The notes beneath the pieces are model-generated. The model saw nothing but the letters and a program-made list of their open reading frames with translations, did no database searches and had not been told where the DNA came from. A stretch of 64,000 nucleotides of DNA. Source: Rhodospirillales bacterium. GTDB taxonomy: Bacteria; Pseudomonadota; Alphaproteobacteria; Rhodospirillales; UBA2165. Each line of letters begins with the position of its first letter. Positions within the stretch are counted from its first letter, which is position 1. Positions 33,412-44,332 of this stretch are shown here, piece by piece. The stretch spans positions 1 through 64,000 of the forward strand of contig JAJDXO010000042.1 of the NCBI GenBank assembly GCA_022823235.1. Direction: 5' to 3'. A program made the position numbers and the translations under genes.

Positions 33412-35319
33412 ATGCGTGGATCATGCAAAAAACCCTTTGAATCAAAGGTTTGTGGGAGCGGGGTGGCGTTGAGGGCCGCTGGCAGCCTGAGAGCAGCAGT
33501 GATTGGAACAATGGCCGCCGGTCTGGCGGCCATGCCGCAGAGTGCGCTCGCCGCCGACAAGCCGCCGCCCGCGCCATCCGAGTCCGCCGCGCTCACCGAA
33601 GGCGCCGTCGAGACCTGGACCGCCGATCAACTGCCGTCGATCCTCGGCGCGACCGACGTCAGCCGCTACCGGGTGATCTTCAGCCTGCAAAAAAATGGCG
33701 AATGGAAGGCCGCCGACAAGATCATCAAGACCCTGGAGAACCGGGTGCTGATGGGACATGTCCTGGCGCAACGCTATTTGCATCCAACCAAGTATCGTTC
33801 CCGCTACAGGGAGCTGAAGGCCTGGATGGATCAATATGCGGACCATCCGGATGCCCGGCGGCTCTATAAGCTGGCGCTTCGCCGCCGGCCCAAGAATTGG
33901 AAGATGCCGAAACCGCCCACGGGACAGCGCCTGGCGGGCTCGGGACACGACGGCGCGGTCACGGCCAAGGTCTACCGGCCGACCAGGAAATTGAAGCGGG
34001 CCGACCGAAACCGGGCGCGTCAAATCCGGCGCGAGATTTCCCGGCATCTCCGCAAGGGCTGGACCAAGGCCGCGAAGCAGCGGATCCGCGCCAAGGAAAC
34101 CAGGCGGCTGTTTCACCCGGGCCAGTACGACCGGTTCCAGGCCGCTCTCGGCGCCGCCTATTACGCCCATGGACGATATGAGTGGGCCGCCGAGTGGACG
34201 GGCCGCGCGATCAAGCGCTCGGGCAAGTTCATTCCGTCCGCCCATTGGACCGCCGGCCTCGCGAAATGGCGTCTCGGCAGGTTCGATGAGGCGGCCACCC
34301 ATTTCGGCGAGGTCGCGACGTCGGATTATTCCTCGCCGTGGCTGTCGACCGCCGGGGCCTTCTGGGCGGCGCGCGCGGAGCTCAAAGCCAAGCGGCCGGA
34401 GCGGGTGAACGGCTGGCTGGAAGAAGCCTCGGCCTATCCCCGGACGTTCTACGGTATCCTCGCCCGGCGGCAGCTGGGTCTGAACGTCAGCTACAACTGG
34501 GCGCCGCCGCCGCTTCAGGAAGAGGCCCTCCGGCAGCTGGCCGAGGCACCGGGCGGCGCCCGGGCCGTAACGCTGCTGCAGGTGGGGCAGGATCGCCGCG
34601 CCGAGCGGGAACTTCGATACCTTTTCAGGCAGGCCTCGCCCGAACTGGCAAGGGCCATGCTGGCGCTCGCCGAACGGGCGCGGCTGCCCTCGCTGGCCAT
34701 GCGCCTTGGCAATATGCTGGTGAAGAGCGGCTCCAGCCTTTACGACAGCACCGCCTATCCGGTGCCGAGCCTGCCGGTCTCAGATGAGCGTGTCCAGGAC
34801 ACCGCGCTGGTGCTGGCCTTGATCCGCCAGGAATCAGGCTTCAACCCCGACGCCAAGAGCCGGGCGGGCGCCCGCGGGCTGATGCAGATCATGCCCCGTA
34901 CCGCGAGCTTTATCGCCCGGGACCGGCGCTATCGAGGCGCCAAGCGGCGCGCTCTGTTTGACCCGGAGACCAATGTCGAACTTGGTCAGCGCTACATCAA
35001 TATTCTCCTGAATGAGCCCTACATCGGCGGGGATCTGTTCCGCATGGCCGTTGCCTGGAACGCCGGGCCCGGAAACCTCCGGAAGTGGCAGCGCCAAGCG
35101 GGCGGTGCGGATGACCCGTTGCTCTTCATCGAGAGTATCCCGTTGCGGGAAACGCGCATCTTCGTCGAGCGGGTGTTGACCAATTACTGGATCTATCGCG
35201 CCCGCTTTGGCCGGCCGACCCCCAGTCTTGATGCGGTTGCCGCGGGGGATTGGCCGTCCTACCATCGGATCGGTCCGAATGGCGTGGAGATTGCCCGGGA
35301 TGAGCGAAAAGAAAAGTGA
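33412..35319 (+). CDS. slt: soluble lytic murein transglycosylase
   Basis: This periplasmic enzyme cleaves peptidoglycan glycan strands, forming 1,6-anhydro ends. The 635-residue protein has a signal peptide (about residues 18-48 from ATG 33412, [21 protein letters not shown]), a long alpha-superhelical region (about 60-440) and a C-terminal SLT domain with the catalytic glutamate in [10 protein letters not shown] (about residue 470), followed by [13 protein letters not shown] 33463 would remove an unusual 17-residue N-terminal extension and is also possible; a GGGAG sits 4 nt before it. It overlaps moaB by 20 bp. Confidence 0.88.
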   Translation: MRGSCKKPFESKVCGSGVALRAAGSLRAAVIGTMAAGLAAMPQSALAADKPPPAPSESAALTEGAVETWTADQLPSILGATDVSRYRVIFSLQKNGEWKAADKIIKTLENRVLMGHVLAQRYLHPTKYRSRYRELKAWMDQYADHPDARRLYKLALRRRPKNWKMPKPPTGQRLAGSGHDGAVTAKVYRPTRKLKRADRNRARQIRREISRHLRKGWTKAAKQRIRAKETRRLFHPGQYDRFQAALGAAYYAHGRYEWAAEWTGRAIKRSGKFIPSAHWTAGLAKWRLGRFDEAATHFGEVATSDYSSPWLSTAGAFWAARAELKAKRPERVNGWLEEASAYPRTFYGILARRQLGLNVSYNWAPPPLQEEALRQLAEAPGGARAVTLLQVGQDRRAERELRYLFRQASPELARAMLALAERARLPSLAMRLGNMLVKSGSSLYDSTAYPVPSLPVSDERVQDTALVLALIRQESGFNPDAKSRAGARGLMQIMPRTASFIARDRRYRGAKRRALFDPETNVELGQRYINILLNEPYIGGDLFRMAVAWNAGPGNLRKWQRQAGGADDPLLFIESIPLRETRIFVERVLTNYWIYRARFGRPTPSLDAVAAGDWPSYHRIGPNGVEIARDERKEK

Positions 35320-35830
35320 GCGGGAGTTTCTTCCCGTCAACATCGCGGTCCTGACCGTTTCGGATACCCGGACTCTCGACGACGATAAATCCGGCGACAT
35401 GTTGGTCGACCGCATCGCGGGCGCCGGCCACGAACTGGCGGCGCGCGAGATCGTCCCCGACGACCGGGATGCCATTGTCGCCAAGCTCGAGGAATGGATC
35501 GCCGATCCCGAAGTCGACGTGGTGCTCTCCACCGGCGGAACCGGCGTAACCGGCCGGGACGTAACGCCCGAGGCCTTCGCATCGGTCTACGAGAAGGAAA
35601 TAGCGGGATTCGGCGAACTGTTCCGGATGCTGAGCTACGAGAAGATCGGCACCTCGACCATACAGTCGCGCGCCACCGCCGGCGTGGCGGGCGGTACCTA
35701 TCTCTTTGCGCTCCCCGGCTCTCCCGGCGCCTGCCGAGATGCCTGGGACGACATACTGGTCCACCAGTTGGATTACCGGTTCATGCCGTGCAATTTCGTC
35801 GAGTTGATGCCGCGGCTCATGGAGGGCTGA
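35300..35830 (+). CDS. moaB: molybdenum cofactor biosynthesis protein B
   Basis: MoaB/MogA proteins take part in the adenylation of molybdopterin before molybdenum insertion. The 176-residue protein has the family motif [16 protein letters not shown] (about residues 75-90) and the C-terminal [18 protein letters not shown]. The start is ATG 35300, with GGAG 10 nt upstream, so it overlaps the end of slt. The molybdenum-dependent SoeA enzyme in this window is a possible user, though any molybdoenzyme would be. Its 3' end overlaps the convergent glycosyltransferase gene by 14 bp. Confidence 0.9.
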   Translation: MSEKKSEREFLPVNIAVLTVSDTRTLDDDKSGDMLVDRIAGAGHELAAREIVPDDRDAIVAKLEEWIADPEVDVVLSTGGTGVTGRDVTPEAFASVYEKEIAGFGELFRMLSYEKIGTSTIQSRATAGVAGGTYLFALPGSPGACRDAWDDILVHQLDYRFMPCNFVELMPRLMEG

Positions 35831-36431
35831 GGCCGGCGCTCCGCCGCCAGGCGTCGAAGGCGGCGCCGTCATCCACATCCGAAAGCACGTCGCCCATGGC
35901 GACCGTCGTCCCCGGCGGAAGCGAGCAGAGCGTATCCTGAAGTGCGTGGGGCGTAGACCAGCGCACCTTCGAAAAGGCATCGGGCATGGCCGGCCGCCGG
36001 CGGAACCCGACGAGGTAATAGCCGCCATCCGAGGCCGGTCCGAAGGTCACGTCGTGATCTCCGAGCGCGTTGAAGGCGTCGGCGATGTGGTCCGCATTCA
36101 AGGCCGGTATGTCGGTTCCGACGATAACGACGGGTCCCGGAGGCGGTGCCGCGGCCATGCGGGCCATGCGGGCCCCAAGGTCGCCGCTTCCCTGGGTTAT
36201 GCGCGGGATTCCCTCGGGCCAGAGACCGTGGTTCCATAGGTCCCGGTCCGGCGTGACGGCGAGGTAGGCGAGCCACCTCGCATCGCGGCTCAGTTTGCGG
36301 ACCGTATCGCACAGTGTGCGGCGGTAAAACCCGGTCGCGGCGACCCAACCGATTTCCCGGGCCAGCCGGCTCTTGACGGTTCCCAGCCGGGGGGACTTCG
36401 CAAGGATGATCAGATGATTGGGAAGGCTCAT
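35817..36431 (-). CDS. DUF2064 / TIGR04282 arsenosugar-type glycosyltransferase
   Basis: A 204-residue protein of the TIGR04282 (DUF2064) family, which is placed in arsenosugar biosynthesis because of its gene neighbours in other genomes. It has a nucleotidyl/glycosyl-transferase A fold: N-terminal [18 protein letters not shown], then [19 protein letters not shown] with the acidic DxP site (about 103) and [13 protein letters not shown] (about 134). It is translationally coupled (ATGA overlap) with the TIGR04283 gene upstream. No arsM or arsenosugar radical SAM gene (arsS) was recognised nearby, so the arsenic link is only by family. Confidence 0.82.
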   Translation of the reverse strand: MSLPNHLIILAKSPRLGTVKSRLAREIGWVAATGFYRRTLCDTVRKLSRDARWLAYLAVTPDRDLWNHGLWPEGIPRITQGSGDLGARMARMAAAPPPGPVVIVGTDIPALNADHIADAFNALGDHDVTFGPASDGGYYLVGFRRRPAMPDAFSKVRWSTPHALQDTLCSLPPGTTVAMGDVLSDVDDGAAFDAWRRSAGLSPP

Positions 36432-37096
36432 CGATAGAGGCGCTCGATAACCGCCGGCGGGACCCCCAGAAAATAGAGCGCCAGGCAAAAATTGTTTCTG
36501 AACGTCCGGGCAAGATAGCCGTCCCGCCGATAGCGGATCGCCGACGTCAAGGCCTGGGCGCCCAGCATTTTGAGGCGGCGCCGGCCTATGCGGCGAACCA
36601 TGTCCACGTCCTCGAACATGATCATTGGCCGGAAGCCTCCCAGCTCGTCGTAGAATTTGCGGGAAATAAGCAAGCCCTGATCGCCATAGGGAAGGCCGAG
36701 GCGGCGGGTCCGCCAGCCGACCATCCGTTCCAGCCGCCGGGCCTGGGGCGCCTCGTCGTCGAGACCCAACCGAAACACCGCGGCGCAATCGTTTCCTTCG
36801 ATATTCATGAATTCGGCGACCTGAGACTCCCACGGACCGGTAAGCCGGGTATCCGCGTGAAGGAACAACAGCCACTCGCCGGCCGCCTTGCCGGCGCCCG
36901 TACGCAACTGGCGGCCGCGCCCGAGTTCGGCCGTGATGACGGCGGCGCCCAGAGATCGTGCGATTTCCGGCCCCTCGTCCGTCGAGCCGCCGTCCACGAC
37001 AAGGATTTCGGTCTCCATATCAAGGGATTGGAGCGAGGCGAGAGTAGCCGCCAAGCTCTCCGCGGCGTTGAATACGGGGATCACGATACTCAGCAT
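36428..37096 (-). CDS. TIGR04283 arsenosugar-type family 2 glycosyltransferase
   Basis: A 222-residue GT2-family glycosyltransferase. The N-terminal VIPVFNAAESLAATLASL, the first acidic site VVDGGSTDEG (about 33-42) and LFLHADTRL (DxD-like, about 77-85) are typical for TIGR04283, as is the basic C-terminal PYGDQGLLISR and FEDVDMVRR. It sits in front of the TIGR04282 gene with a 4-bp overlap, and such pairs are usual in this family. It is divergent from the radical SAM gene. The acceptor sugar or lipid is not known. Confidence 0.85.
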   Translation of the reverse strand: MLSIVIPVFNAAESLAATLASLQSLDMETEILVVDGGSTDEGPEIARSLGAAVITAELGRGRQLRTGAGKAAGEWLLFLHADTRLTGPWESQVAEFMNIEGNDCAAVFRLGLDDEAPQARRLERMVGWRTRRLGLPYGDQGLLISRKFYDELGGFRPMIMFEDVDMVRRIGRRRLKMLGAQALTSAIRYRRDGYLARTFRNNFCLALYFLGVPPAVIERLYR

Positions 37097-37179
37097 GGCG
37101 CGGACTATAACACGCGGGATTCGGCGATCATGGCGATTTTTGTTCTTGATTTGTTCTCATCTAAGGCTAAGTTATTCCG

Positions 37180-38256
37180 ATGATCGACGCGCTGCCAGAT
37201 GCGCCGCGGAAGGGCCGGGGAGCCGTCGGCAATCCCCGAGGACGGTTCGAGCTCGAAGACCGGGTTGCCGCCGATGACGGATGGTGGCGGGACCCCGATG
37301 CCGGCCGCCTCGAGACCGTCCTTACCAAGGACAGTACGCGGACGATCATTGCCCGCAACGACTCCCCCGATATTCCGTTCGATCGGTCGATCAACCCGTA
37401 TCGGGGCTGCGAGCACGGCTGTGTCTATTGCTTTGCCCGTCCCACTCATTCCTACCTGGGCCTTTCCCCGGGGCTTGATTTCGAGAGCCGGATTTTCTTC
37501 AAACCCGATGCGGCGCGGCTGCTCGAAACGGAGTTGCGGAAACCGGGCTACCAATGCAAACCCATAGCGCTTGGGGTGAATACCGACGCGTACCAGCCGG
37601 CCGAACGCGAACTGGGAATAACCCGCTCCGTCCTGGAGGTGCTGTCCCGATACGATCACCCGGTCTCCTTCATTACCAAGTCCGCGGGAATTCTGAAAGA
37701 CCTCGATATCCTCTCGTCCATGGCCGAGCGCAATCTCGTCCATGCCTTTCTCTCGGTCACCACGCTCGATCCAATGCTGGCTCGTACCATGGAGCCCCGC
37801 GCCGCGCGGCCGGACAAGCGCCTGGAGGCCATCCGGCAATTGAGCGCCGCCGGCATTCCCGCCGGTGTGATGGCGGCGCCGATGATCCCGGCGATCAACG
37901 ATCAGGAGCTTGAGAATATTCTCGAGGCGGCCGCCGGGGCCGGGGCGACACGGGCGGGGTATATCCTGTTGAGATTGCCCTGGGAGCTGAAGGAGGTGTT
38001 TTCGGCGTGGCTATGCGCTCATTTTCCCGACCGAGCGCAAAAGGTGGAAACGCTCATTCGGTCCTGCCGGCAGGGCAAACTCAATCAGGCGGGATTTGGC
38101 CGGCGGATGCGGGGGGATGGCCCCTATGCCGCGCTGCTCAGCAACCGGTTCAGGGCCGCCGAACGCCGCTTGGGGTTGGACCGGGCTTGGCACGAACTCG
38201 ATAGCAGCCGGTTTGCGCCGCCGCCGGCGCCGGGCGACCAGCTGACGCTGATTTGA
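37180..38256 (+). CDS. PA0069-family radical SAM protein
   Basis: A 358-residue radical SAM protein named for Pseudomonas PA0069. The 4Fe-4S motif is C-x3-C-x2-C in GCEHGCVYCFARP (about residues 83-95), followed by the family segments FITKSAGILKD and PMIPAINDQE. These resemble spore photoproduct lyase-like proteins, but no reaction is established. The N-terminus has a TKDSTRTIIARNDSPDIPF block common to the family. It is transcribed away from the glycosyltransferase pair. It could be involved in nucleic-acid repair, but this is inference. Confidence 0.85.
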   Translation: MIDALPDAPRKGRGAVGNPRGRFELEDRVAADDGWWRDPDAGRLETVLTKDSTRTIIARNDSPDIPFDRSINPYRGCEHGCVYCFARPTHSYLGLSPGLDFESRIFFKPDAARLLETELRKPGYQCKPIALGVNTDAYQPAERELGITRSVLEVLSRYDHPVSFITKSAGILKDLDILSSMAERNLVHAFLSVTTLDPMLARTMEPRAARPDKRLEAIRQLSAAGIPAGVMAAPMIPAINDQELENILEAAAGAGATRAGYILLRLPWELKEVFSAWLCAHFPDRAQKVETLIRSCRQGKLNQAGFGRRMRGDGPYAALLSNRFRAAERRLGLDRAWHELDSSRFAPPPAPGDQLTLI

Positions 38257-38338
38257 CTCGGGCCCGCAAGCTGGGCGCTGGACAAAACCCCCCGGGATGT
38301 GGCCTATAGCCAAACCGGTTTTTTGACGGAGACAGGCC

Positions 38339-38806
38339 ATGCTGGCGAATTTGGACCGCGCCCAGTTCATCGAATTGCTGCGCAAACTCGGAGACGAGGA
38401 AGACGAGACCGTGTTGACGGCGGCGCGGGATATTCACGCCCAGATGACCGTAGCGGGCGTCGACTGGGACGATTTGCTGGTTCCCGAGCATCCCGACGAA
38501 CCGGAGGAAGACGACGAGGATTATGAAGACGACGCCGACCTCGACGATGACGAACAGGATGACGACCTCGATGACGAGGACGACCAGGATGACGACCTCG
38601 ATGACGAGGATGATGAGGACGAACGCGCGCTGACCGACGAAGAGAAGGCGGAAGCTCTGTCGCTGATCACCAGGCTTCTCGACAAGGGCGTCTCGGCCGA
38701 TACCAAGGAAGAGCTTGAAGAATACAAACAGGATATCGACGAAGGTGAATTCGCGGCCATGGATCTGCGTTACCTTCGCGCCCTTCACAAACGGCTGGCG
38801 CCGTAG
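38339..38806 (+). CDS. highly acidic protein with Asp/Glu repeat
   Basis: A 155-residue protein I do not recognise by function. The N-terminal 45 residues (LANLDRAQFIELLRKLGDEE) and C-terminal 55 residues (TDEEKAEALSLITRLLDKG) look like ordinary helices. The middle (about 53-97) is almost only Asp and Glu. The DNA has two 30-bp units in tandem (38551-38610, 28 of 30 bases identical), so the tract can change length by slippage. Acidic tracts like this occur in proteins that mimic DNA or bind basic partners, but there is no direct evidence for that here. Confidence 0.6.
   Translation: MLANLDRAQFIELLRKLGDEEDETVLTAARDIHAQMTVAGVDWDDLLVPEHPDEPEEDDEDYEDDADLDDDEQDDDLDDEDDQDDDLDDEDDEDERALTDEEKAEALSLITRLLDKGVSADTKEELEEYKQDIDEGEFAAMDLRYLRALHKRLAP
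38551..38610. repeat. 30-bp tandem repeat inside acidic protein gene
   Basis: Two adjacent 30-bp units differ at only two positions. They encode the repeated Q-D-D-D-L-D-D-E-D-type residues. A 30-bp period keeps the frame, so copy number could vary without disrupting the gene. Confidence 0.8.
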
Positions 38807-38825
38807 ACCGTTCGTACCGCCATCA

Positions 38826-39170
38826 ATGCCCAATCTGATCTATCACATGTGCCGGACCGGGGAGTGGGAGGCGGCACGGCCGGCCGGCAGCTATCCCGGT
38901 TCCTCGCAGGACCTGGCCGACGGTTTCATCCATTTTTCCACCGCCGAACAAGTGATCGGGAGCGCCGCCAAGCATCGGGCCGGGCAGGACGGCCTGCTGC
39001 TGCTGACCGTCGATGGGGATGTGCTGGGGGAGGCGCTGAAATGGGAGCCGTCCCGCGGGGGCGCGCTGTTCCCCCATCTCTATGGCGAGCTGCCGGTTTC
39101 GGCCGTTCTCCGGGCCGACCCGTTGCCTCTCGGCCCGGACGGCCGGCACGTGTTTCCCGACCTCGGCTAA
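38826..39170 (+). CDS. DUF952 family protein
   Basis: A 114-residue DUF952 protein. The N-terminal MCRTGEWEAA, SYPGSSQDLADGFIHFSTAEQ and C-terminal FPHLYGELPVSAV fit the family, which has conserved His residues and no known activity. Some members are predicted glutathione-transferase-like or ADP-ribosyl-transferase-like proteins, but I would not rely on that. ATG 38826 begins the conserved region. It lies 19 bp after the acidic protein gene. Confidence 0.8.
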   Translation: MPNLIYHMCRTGEWEAARPAGSYPGSSQDLADGFIHFSTAEQVIGSAAKHRAGQDGLLLLTVDGDVLGEALKWEPSRGGALFPHLYGELPVSAVLRADPLPLGPDGRHVFPDLG

Positions 39171-39175
39171 TTGGG

Positions 39176-39234
39176 TCTTAACCTATCTAGCTGTTAAGAT
39201 TGACCGGGTTGGCGCGCACAGGCGGGTGCGCGCC
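39176..39234. promoter_or_regulatory. two inverted repeats between DUF952 and antiporter genes
   Basis: TCTTAAC-N10-GTTAAGA (39176-39199) is a perfect inverted repeat, and GGCGCGCAC-AGGCGG-GTGCGCGCC (39211-39234) is a 9-bp GC-rich hairpin. The hairpin lacks a T run, so it is a weak candidate for a terminator or a leader structure of the antiporter gene that starts at 39256. Confidence 0.45.
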
Positions 39235-39255
39235 GCGAGTTAACCTGGGAAGACC

Positions 39256-40662
39256 ATGGAAAGCGTCGCCCATTCCGAGTTGACCGGCATTGCCGTTGTC
39301 GCCCTTGCGGCGCTGCTCTGCGGTCTGATGCTGGAGCGGATTCGCCAGCCGGCCTTCGTCGGCTACATCCTGGCCGGCGTGCTTCTCGGTCCGTCCGGCT
39401 TCGCCCTGGTCGGGAACCGCGATCAGATCGACACGCTCGCCGACCTCGGCGTTCTCATGCTGCTGTTCGTCGTCGGTATGGAATTGTCGATCCGGCTGTT
39501 CATGCGAATCTGGCGCCTGGCGCTCAGCACCACTCTGATCCAGATTGCCGCCTCCATGGTGGTGATGTTCTTGCTCTCCGCGCTGACGGATTGGCCGGTC
39601 GGCATGGTCGTCCTGCTGGGGTTCGTGGTGGCGTTGTCGAGCACGGCGGCCGCCATCAAGATGCTTCAGGCAAGCCGGGAGACCAAGAGCCGGACAGGAT
39701 TGATCAGCATCGCCGTGCTGATTACCCAGGATTTGGCGTTCGTGCCGATGATCCTGATCCTGGGCGTCATCAGTGTCGGACACGCAGCCTATCAAGGCCT
39801 CCTGGCCGTGGCCGGGTCGGTGGCGATCCTCGCCGCCCTCATCTGGTATCTGGCGCGAGGCCGGAGAATCCGGCTGCCCATGGCGCATCTGTTCTCGCGC
39901 TCGAACGAACTCGCGCCGCTGACCGCGCTCGCCTTCTGCTTTGGCGCCGCGACCATATCCGGCTTGCTGGGCATGTCGCCGGCCTACGGCGCGTTCCTCG
40001 CCGGCCTCGTGCTCGGCAATAGCGAACAGCGGCCCCAACTGCTCCAGAACGCCAAGCCCATCCAGTCGATCCTGGTGATGGTGTTTTTCCTGTCGGTCGG
40101 TTTGTTGCTCGATTTGCCGTTCATTTGGGACAATCTCGGCACGGTGCTGTTGCTGCTGTTCCTGGTGACCGTGTTCAAGACGGTGATGAATACCGCCATC
40201 CTCCGGTTCATGGGTCAGCCCTGGACGGTGGCTTTCATGACCGGCGTCATCCTGGCGCAAATCGGCGAATTCTCCTTTCTGCTCGCGCGGACCGGCCTCG
40301 AGACCGGTCTTATCGGCGAGGACGTAATGCGCCTCGTGGTGGCGGTGACGGTTCTGAGCCTGGCGTTGAGCCCGCTTTGGCTGCTGACCGCCCGCCGCCT
40401 TCACTACTTGACCGCCGGCGGTATCGAGAGCCTGGGTGAAATGCTGGGCCTGGTGTACGGGCGCGAAGCGAGCATGATTGCCGATACGGTCCAGAAAGCG
40501 GGGCCAAAGGCGCGGTCGGTTGGGGAGCGGCTTGCCCGCCTGGCCCGGCCGTCCAAGCCGCATGATGCCGCCAACGCCTCAAAGGGGGGCGGCGGCGAGC
40601 CCGGGACAGCGGAGCCGAAGGCGATTGCGGACGAGACCGGAAAGGGAAGTTCCGATTCCTGA
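39256..40662 (+). CDS. CPA2-family cation:proton antiporter (KefB-like)
   Basis: A 468-residue membrane protein with about twelve hydrophobic helices. Family marks are the N-terminal GYILAGVLLGPSG (about 34-46), STAAAIKMLQ and QDLAFVPMIL with a potential ion-site Asp, and MSPAYGAFLAGLVLGNSEQ. It has the antiporter domain but no TrkA-N nucleotide-binding domain: after residue 400 there is only a hydrophilic Lys/Gly-rich tail. That makes a K+/H+ or Na+/H+ exchanger likely, without glutathione gating. Its last 38 bp overlap the TTG start proposed for rnhB. Confidence 0.82.
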   Translation: MESVAHSELTGIAVVALAALLCGLMLERIRQPAFVGYILAGVLLGPSGFALVGNRDQIDTLADLGVLMLLFVVGMELSIRLFMRIWRLALSTTLIQIAASMVVMFLLSALTDWPVGMVVLLGFVVALSSTAAAIKMLQASRETKSRTGLISIAVLITQDLAFVPMILILGVISVGHAAYQGLLAVAGSVAILAALIWYLARGRRIRLPMAHLFSRSNELAPLTALAFCFGAATISGLLGMSPAYGAFLAGLVLGNSEQRPQLLQNAKPIQSILVMVFFLSVGLLLDLPFIWDNLGTVLLLLFLVTVFKTVMNTAILRFMGQPWTVAFMTGVILAQIGEFSFLLARTGLETGLIGEDVMRLVVAVTVLSLALSPLWLLTARRLHYLTAGGIESLGEMLGLVYGREASMIADTVQKAGPKARSVGERLARLARPSKPHDAANASKGGGGEPGTAEPKAIADETGKGSSDS

Positions 40663-41269
40663 TTTCACATTCGAGGAACGGGCTCTCCAGGAGGGGCACC
40701 GGCGGATTGCGGGCATCGATGAAGCGGGGCGCGGCCCATGGGCCGGTCCCGTTGTCGCGGCGGCGGTTATCCTCTCGCGGGACGATCTCCCGGCGCAACT
40801 GGCGCAGCGGATCGACGATTCCAAAAAGCTGACAGAGGACCAGCGTGAGGAACTCCTGTCCGGGTTTGCTCCCTTCGCCGAGATCGGGATCGGCCGGGCA
40901 TCCGTCGAGGAAATAGACGAGCTGAACATTCTTCAGGCGGCCATGATGGCGATGGCCCGCGCCGCGGACCAGGTGAATCCCGATTTCGTCCTGGTCGACG
41001 GCAACCGGTGTCCCGACCTCCAATGCGGCAGCCTCGCGGTGGTTAAGGGCGACTCCCTCAGTCTCTCCATCGCCGCCGCCTCCATCGCCGCAAAGGTCGC
41101 CCGGGATCGGATCATGCGGGAACTGGACCGCCGGTTTCCCGGTTTCGGTTGGGCGCGTAACAAGGGGTACGGCACCGCCGAGCATCGGGCCGGCCTGAGC
41201 CGATTGGGCATTACGCCCCATCATCGCCGGAGCTTCGCGCCGATCGCCGAATTGCTCGATCAAGATGTT

Positions 41270-41281
<12 letters not shown>
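40625..41281 (+). CDS. rnhB: ribonuclease HII (TTG start)
   Basis: RNase HII removes ribonucleotides from DNA. The 218-residue protein has the catalytic DE of GIDEAGRGPWAGPV, the Asp of DDSKKL, and the third Asp of LVDGNR. The C-terminal NKGYGTAEHRAGL and PHHRRSF are also intact. There is no ATG in the right place; TTG 40625 begins a protein of normal size with GGAG 10 nt upstream, inside the end of the antiporter gene. An ATT at 40655 would also leave the catalytic part intact. It precedes ccrM as in many alphaproteobacteria. Confidence 0.9.
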
Positions 41282-42458
<1,177 letters not shown>

Positions 42459-42478
42459 CCGGATTTCCTTGTTGCGGT

Positions 42479-43360
42479 TTAGCGGGTTGGGACCGGCGAA
42501 TCGCCCGAGTAATCGTAGAAGCCGCGGCCCGACTTCTTGCCCATCCAACCAGCCTCTACGTATTTCACCAGCAACGGACACGGCCGGTATTTGGTATCGG
42601 CGAGCCCATCGTGCAGGACCTGCATGATAGCGAGACAGGTATCCAAACCGATGAAGTCGGCCAGTTCCAGCGGCCCCATGGGATGGTGGGCGCCCAGCTT
42701 CATGGCCGTGTCGATGGCTTCGACCGAGCCAACGCCCTCGTAGAGGGTATAGACCGCCTCGTTGATCATCGGCAGCAGAATACGGTTGACGATAAAGGCC
42801 GGAAAATCCTCCGCGCTGACCGGGGTCTTGCCGAGCTGCTGGGTGAAGCTGCGGATTTCCTCGAACACGGCGGGTTCCGTCGCAATGCCGCGGATGAGTT
42901 CGATCAGTTCCATAAGCGGCGCCGGGTTCATGAAATGAATGCCGATAAACCGCTCCGGCCGGTCGGTCCGGGAGGCCAGACGGGTAATCGAAATCGACGA
43001 CGTATTGGTGCCCAGGATGGCGTCCGCATTCAGGAGCGGACAAACCGAGTCGTAAATCCCGGTCTTGATCTCCTCGTCTTCGGTCGCCGCCTCGATAACC
43101 AGATTGCAATCCGCGAGCGGTGCGTATTCGGTATTGCCGTGGATGCGGCCCAATGCGGCTTTCATATCCCCGTCGCTGAGGCGCTCCCGCTTGACCAGAC
43201 GGCCGAGATTCTTCTCGATCGTCGTCATTGCCGAGGAAACCTTTTCCTCCGAGATGTCGACCAGATGAACGTCAAGGCCCGACACGGCGCAAACGTGGGC
43301 GATGCCAAGGCCCATTTGGCCCGCACCGATAACGCCGATCGTTTTGATTTCGGAGCTCAT
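42479..43360 (-). CDS. hbd: 3-hydroxybutyryl-CoA dehydrogenase
   Basis: An NAD-dependent enzyme oxidising 3-hydroxybutyryl-CoA (or reducing acetoacetyl-CoA) in beta-oxidation or PHB-linked metabolism. The 293-residue protein has the Rossmann motif VIGAGQMGLGIAHVCAVSG, IEAATEDEEIK, the family signature IHFMNPAPLMELIELIRG and the C-terminal domain with LADFIGLDTCLAI and KKSGRGFYDY. Catalytic Ser, His and Asn positions look intact. It follows etfA on the same strand, as expected for a co-regulated electron-transfer group. Confidence 0.92.
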   Translation of the reverse strand: MSSEIKTIGVIGAGQMGLGIAHVCAVSGLDVHLVDISEEKVSSAMTTIEKNLGRLVKRERLSDGDMKAALGRIHGNTEYAPLADCNLVIEAATEDEEIKTGIYDSVCPLLNADAILGTNTSSISITRLASRTDRPERFIGIHFMNPAPLMELIELIRGIATEPAVFEEIRSFTQQLGKTPVSAEDFPAFIVNRILLPMINEAVYTLYEGVGSVEAIDTAMKLGAHHPMGPLELADFIGLDTCLAIMQVLHDGLADTKYRPCPLLVKYVEAGWMGKKSGRGFYDYSGDSPVPTR

Positions 43361-43399
43361 GTTCGATTTGTTCCCATGTCTGTTTCTCCGCTGATCGCG

Positions 43400-44332
43400 T
43401 CAGTCAGGCAGCTCGCTGGAGAGCTCGGGCAATGCCTCGAAGAGGTCCGCCACAAGCCCGTAATCGGCCACCTGGAAGATCGGCGCCTCCTCGTCCTTGT
43501 TGATGGCGACGATCACCTTGCTGTCTTTCATGCCCGCCAGATGCTGGATGGCGCCCGAAATACCAACGGCGATATAAAGCTCCGGCGCGACGATCTTGCC
43601 GGTCTGCCCGACCTGGAAGTCGTTGGGCACAAAGCCCGCATCGACCGCGGCCCGGGATGCGCCGACCGCCGCGCCGAGCTTGTCCGCAACCGCCTCGAGC
43701 AGGTGAAAATTTTCACCGCTCTGCATGCCGCGGCCGCCTGAAATGATGACGCGGGCCGACGTCAATTCCGGCCGTTCGGACACGCTCAGTTCGGTACCGA
43801 CAAAAGATGAGAGCCCGGGATCTTCCGCGCTTGCCACCTCCGAAATCTCGGCAGCCCCGCCGGTGGCCTGCGCGGCCTCGAAGGCGGTGGTCCGAACCGT
43901 AATCACCTTGATCGGATCGGCGGACTGAACCGTGGCAACCGCGTTGCCGGCATAAATCGGGCGCTGAAACGTGTCAGCGCTTTCGATCGCGCTGATGTCG
44001 GAAATCTGGGCTACATCCAGCAACGCAGCGACACGGGGCATGAGGTTTTTGCCGAAGGTGCTGGCCGGGGCGAGAATATGCGAGTAGTCGCCGGCGAGGC
44101 CGGCGACCAGCGGCGTCAGCGTTTCAGCCAGCGGGTTTTCGTAGAGAGCGGCGTCCGCCACCAGCACGCGCCGCACCCCGCCGACGGCGGAGGCCGCCTC
44201 GGCAACCGGTCCGCAGTCGGCTCCGGCGACCAGCACATGCACGTCGCCGAGCGCCGCGGCCGCGGATACCGTGTTCAGCGTCGATGGCTTCAGTTCGGCA
44301 TTGGAATGTTCGGCAATGACCAGGACCGGCAT
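43400..44332 (-). CDS. etfA: electron transfer flavoprotein subunit alpha
   Basis: EtfA binds FAD and passes electrons from acyl-CoA dehydrogenases to ETF-QO. The 310-residue protein has the C-terminal FAD motif: [21 protein letters not shown] (around 240) and the [19 protein letters not shown] segment. It overlaps etfB by one base (TGATG), giving translational coupling. The ETF-QO partner is encoded at 30.8-32.4 kb. Confidence 0.96.
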   Translation of the reverse strand: MPVLVIAEHSNAELKPSTLNTVSAAAALGDVHVLVAGADCGPVAEAASAVGGVRRVLVADAALYENPLAETLTPLVAGLAGDYSHILAPASTFGKNLMPRVAALLDVAQISDISAIESADTFQRPIYAGNAVATVQSADPIKVITVRTTAFEAAQATGGAAEISEVASAEDPGLSSFVGTELSVSERPELTSARVIISGGRGMQSGENFHLLEAVADKLGAAVGASRAAVDAGFVPNDFQVGQTGKIVAPELYIAVGISGAIQHLAGMKDSKVIVAINKDEEAPIFQVADYGLVADLFEALPELSSELPD

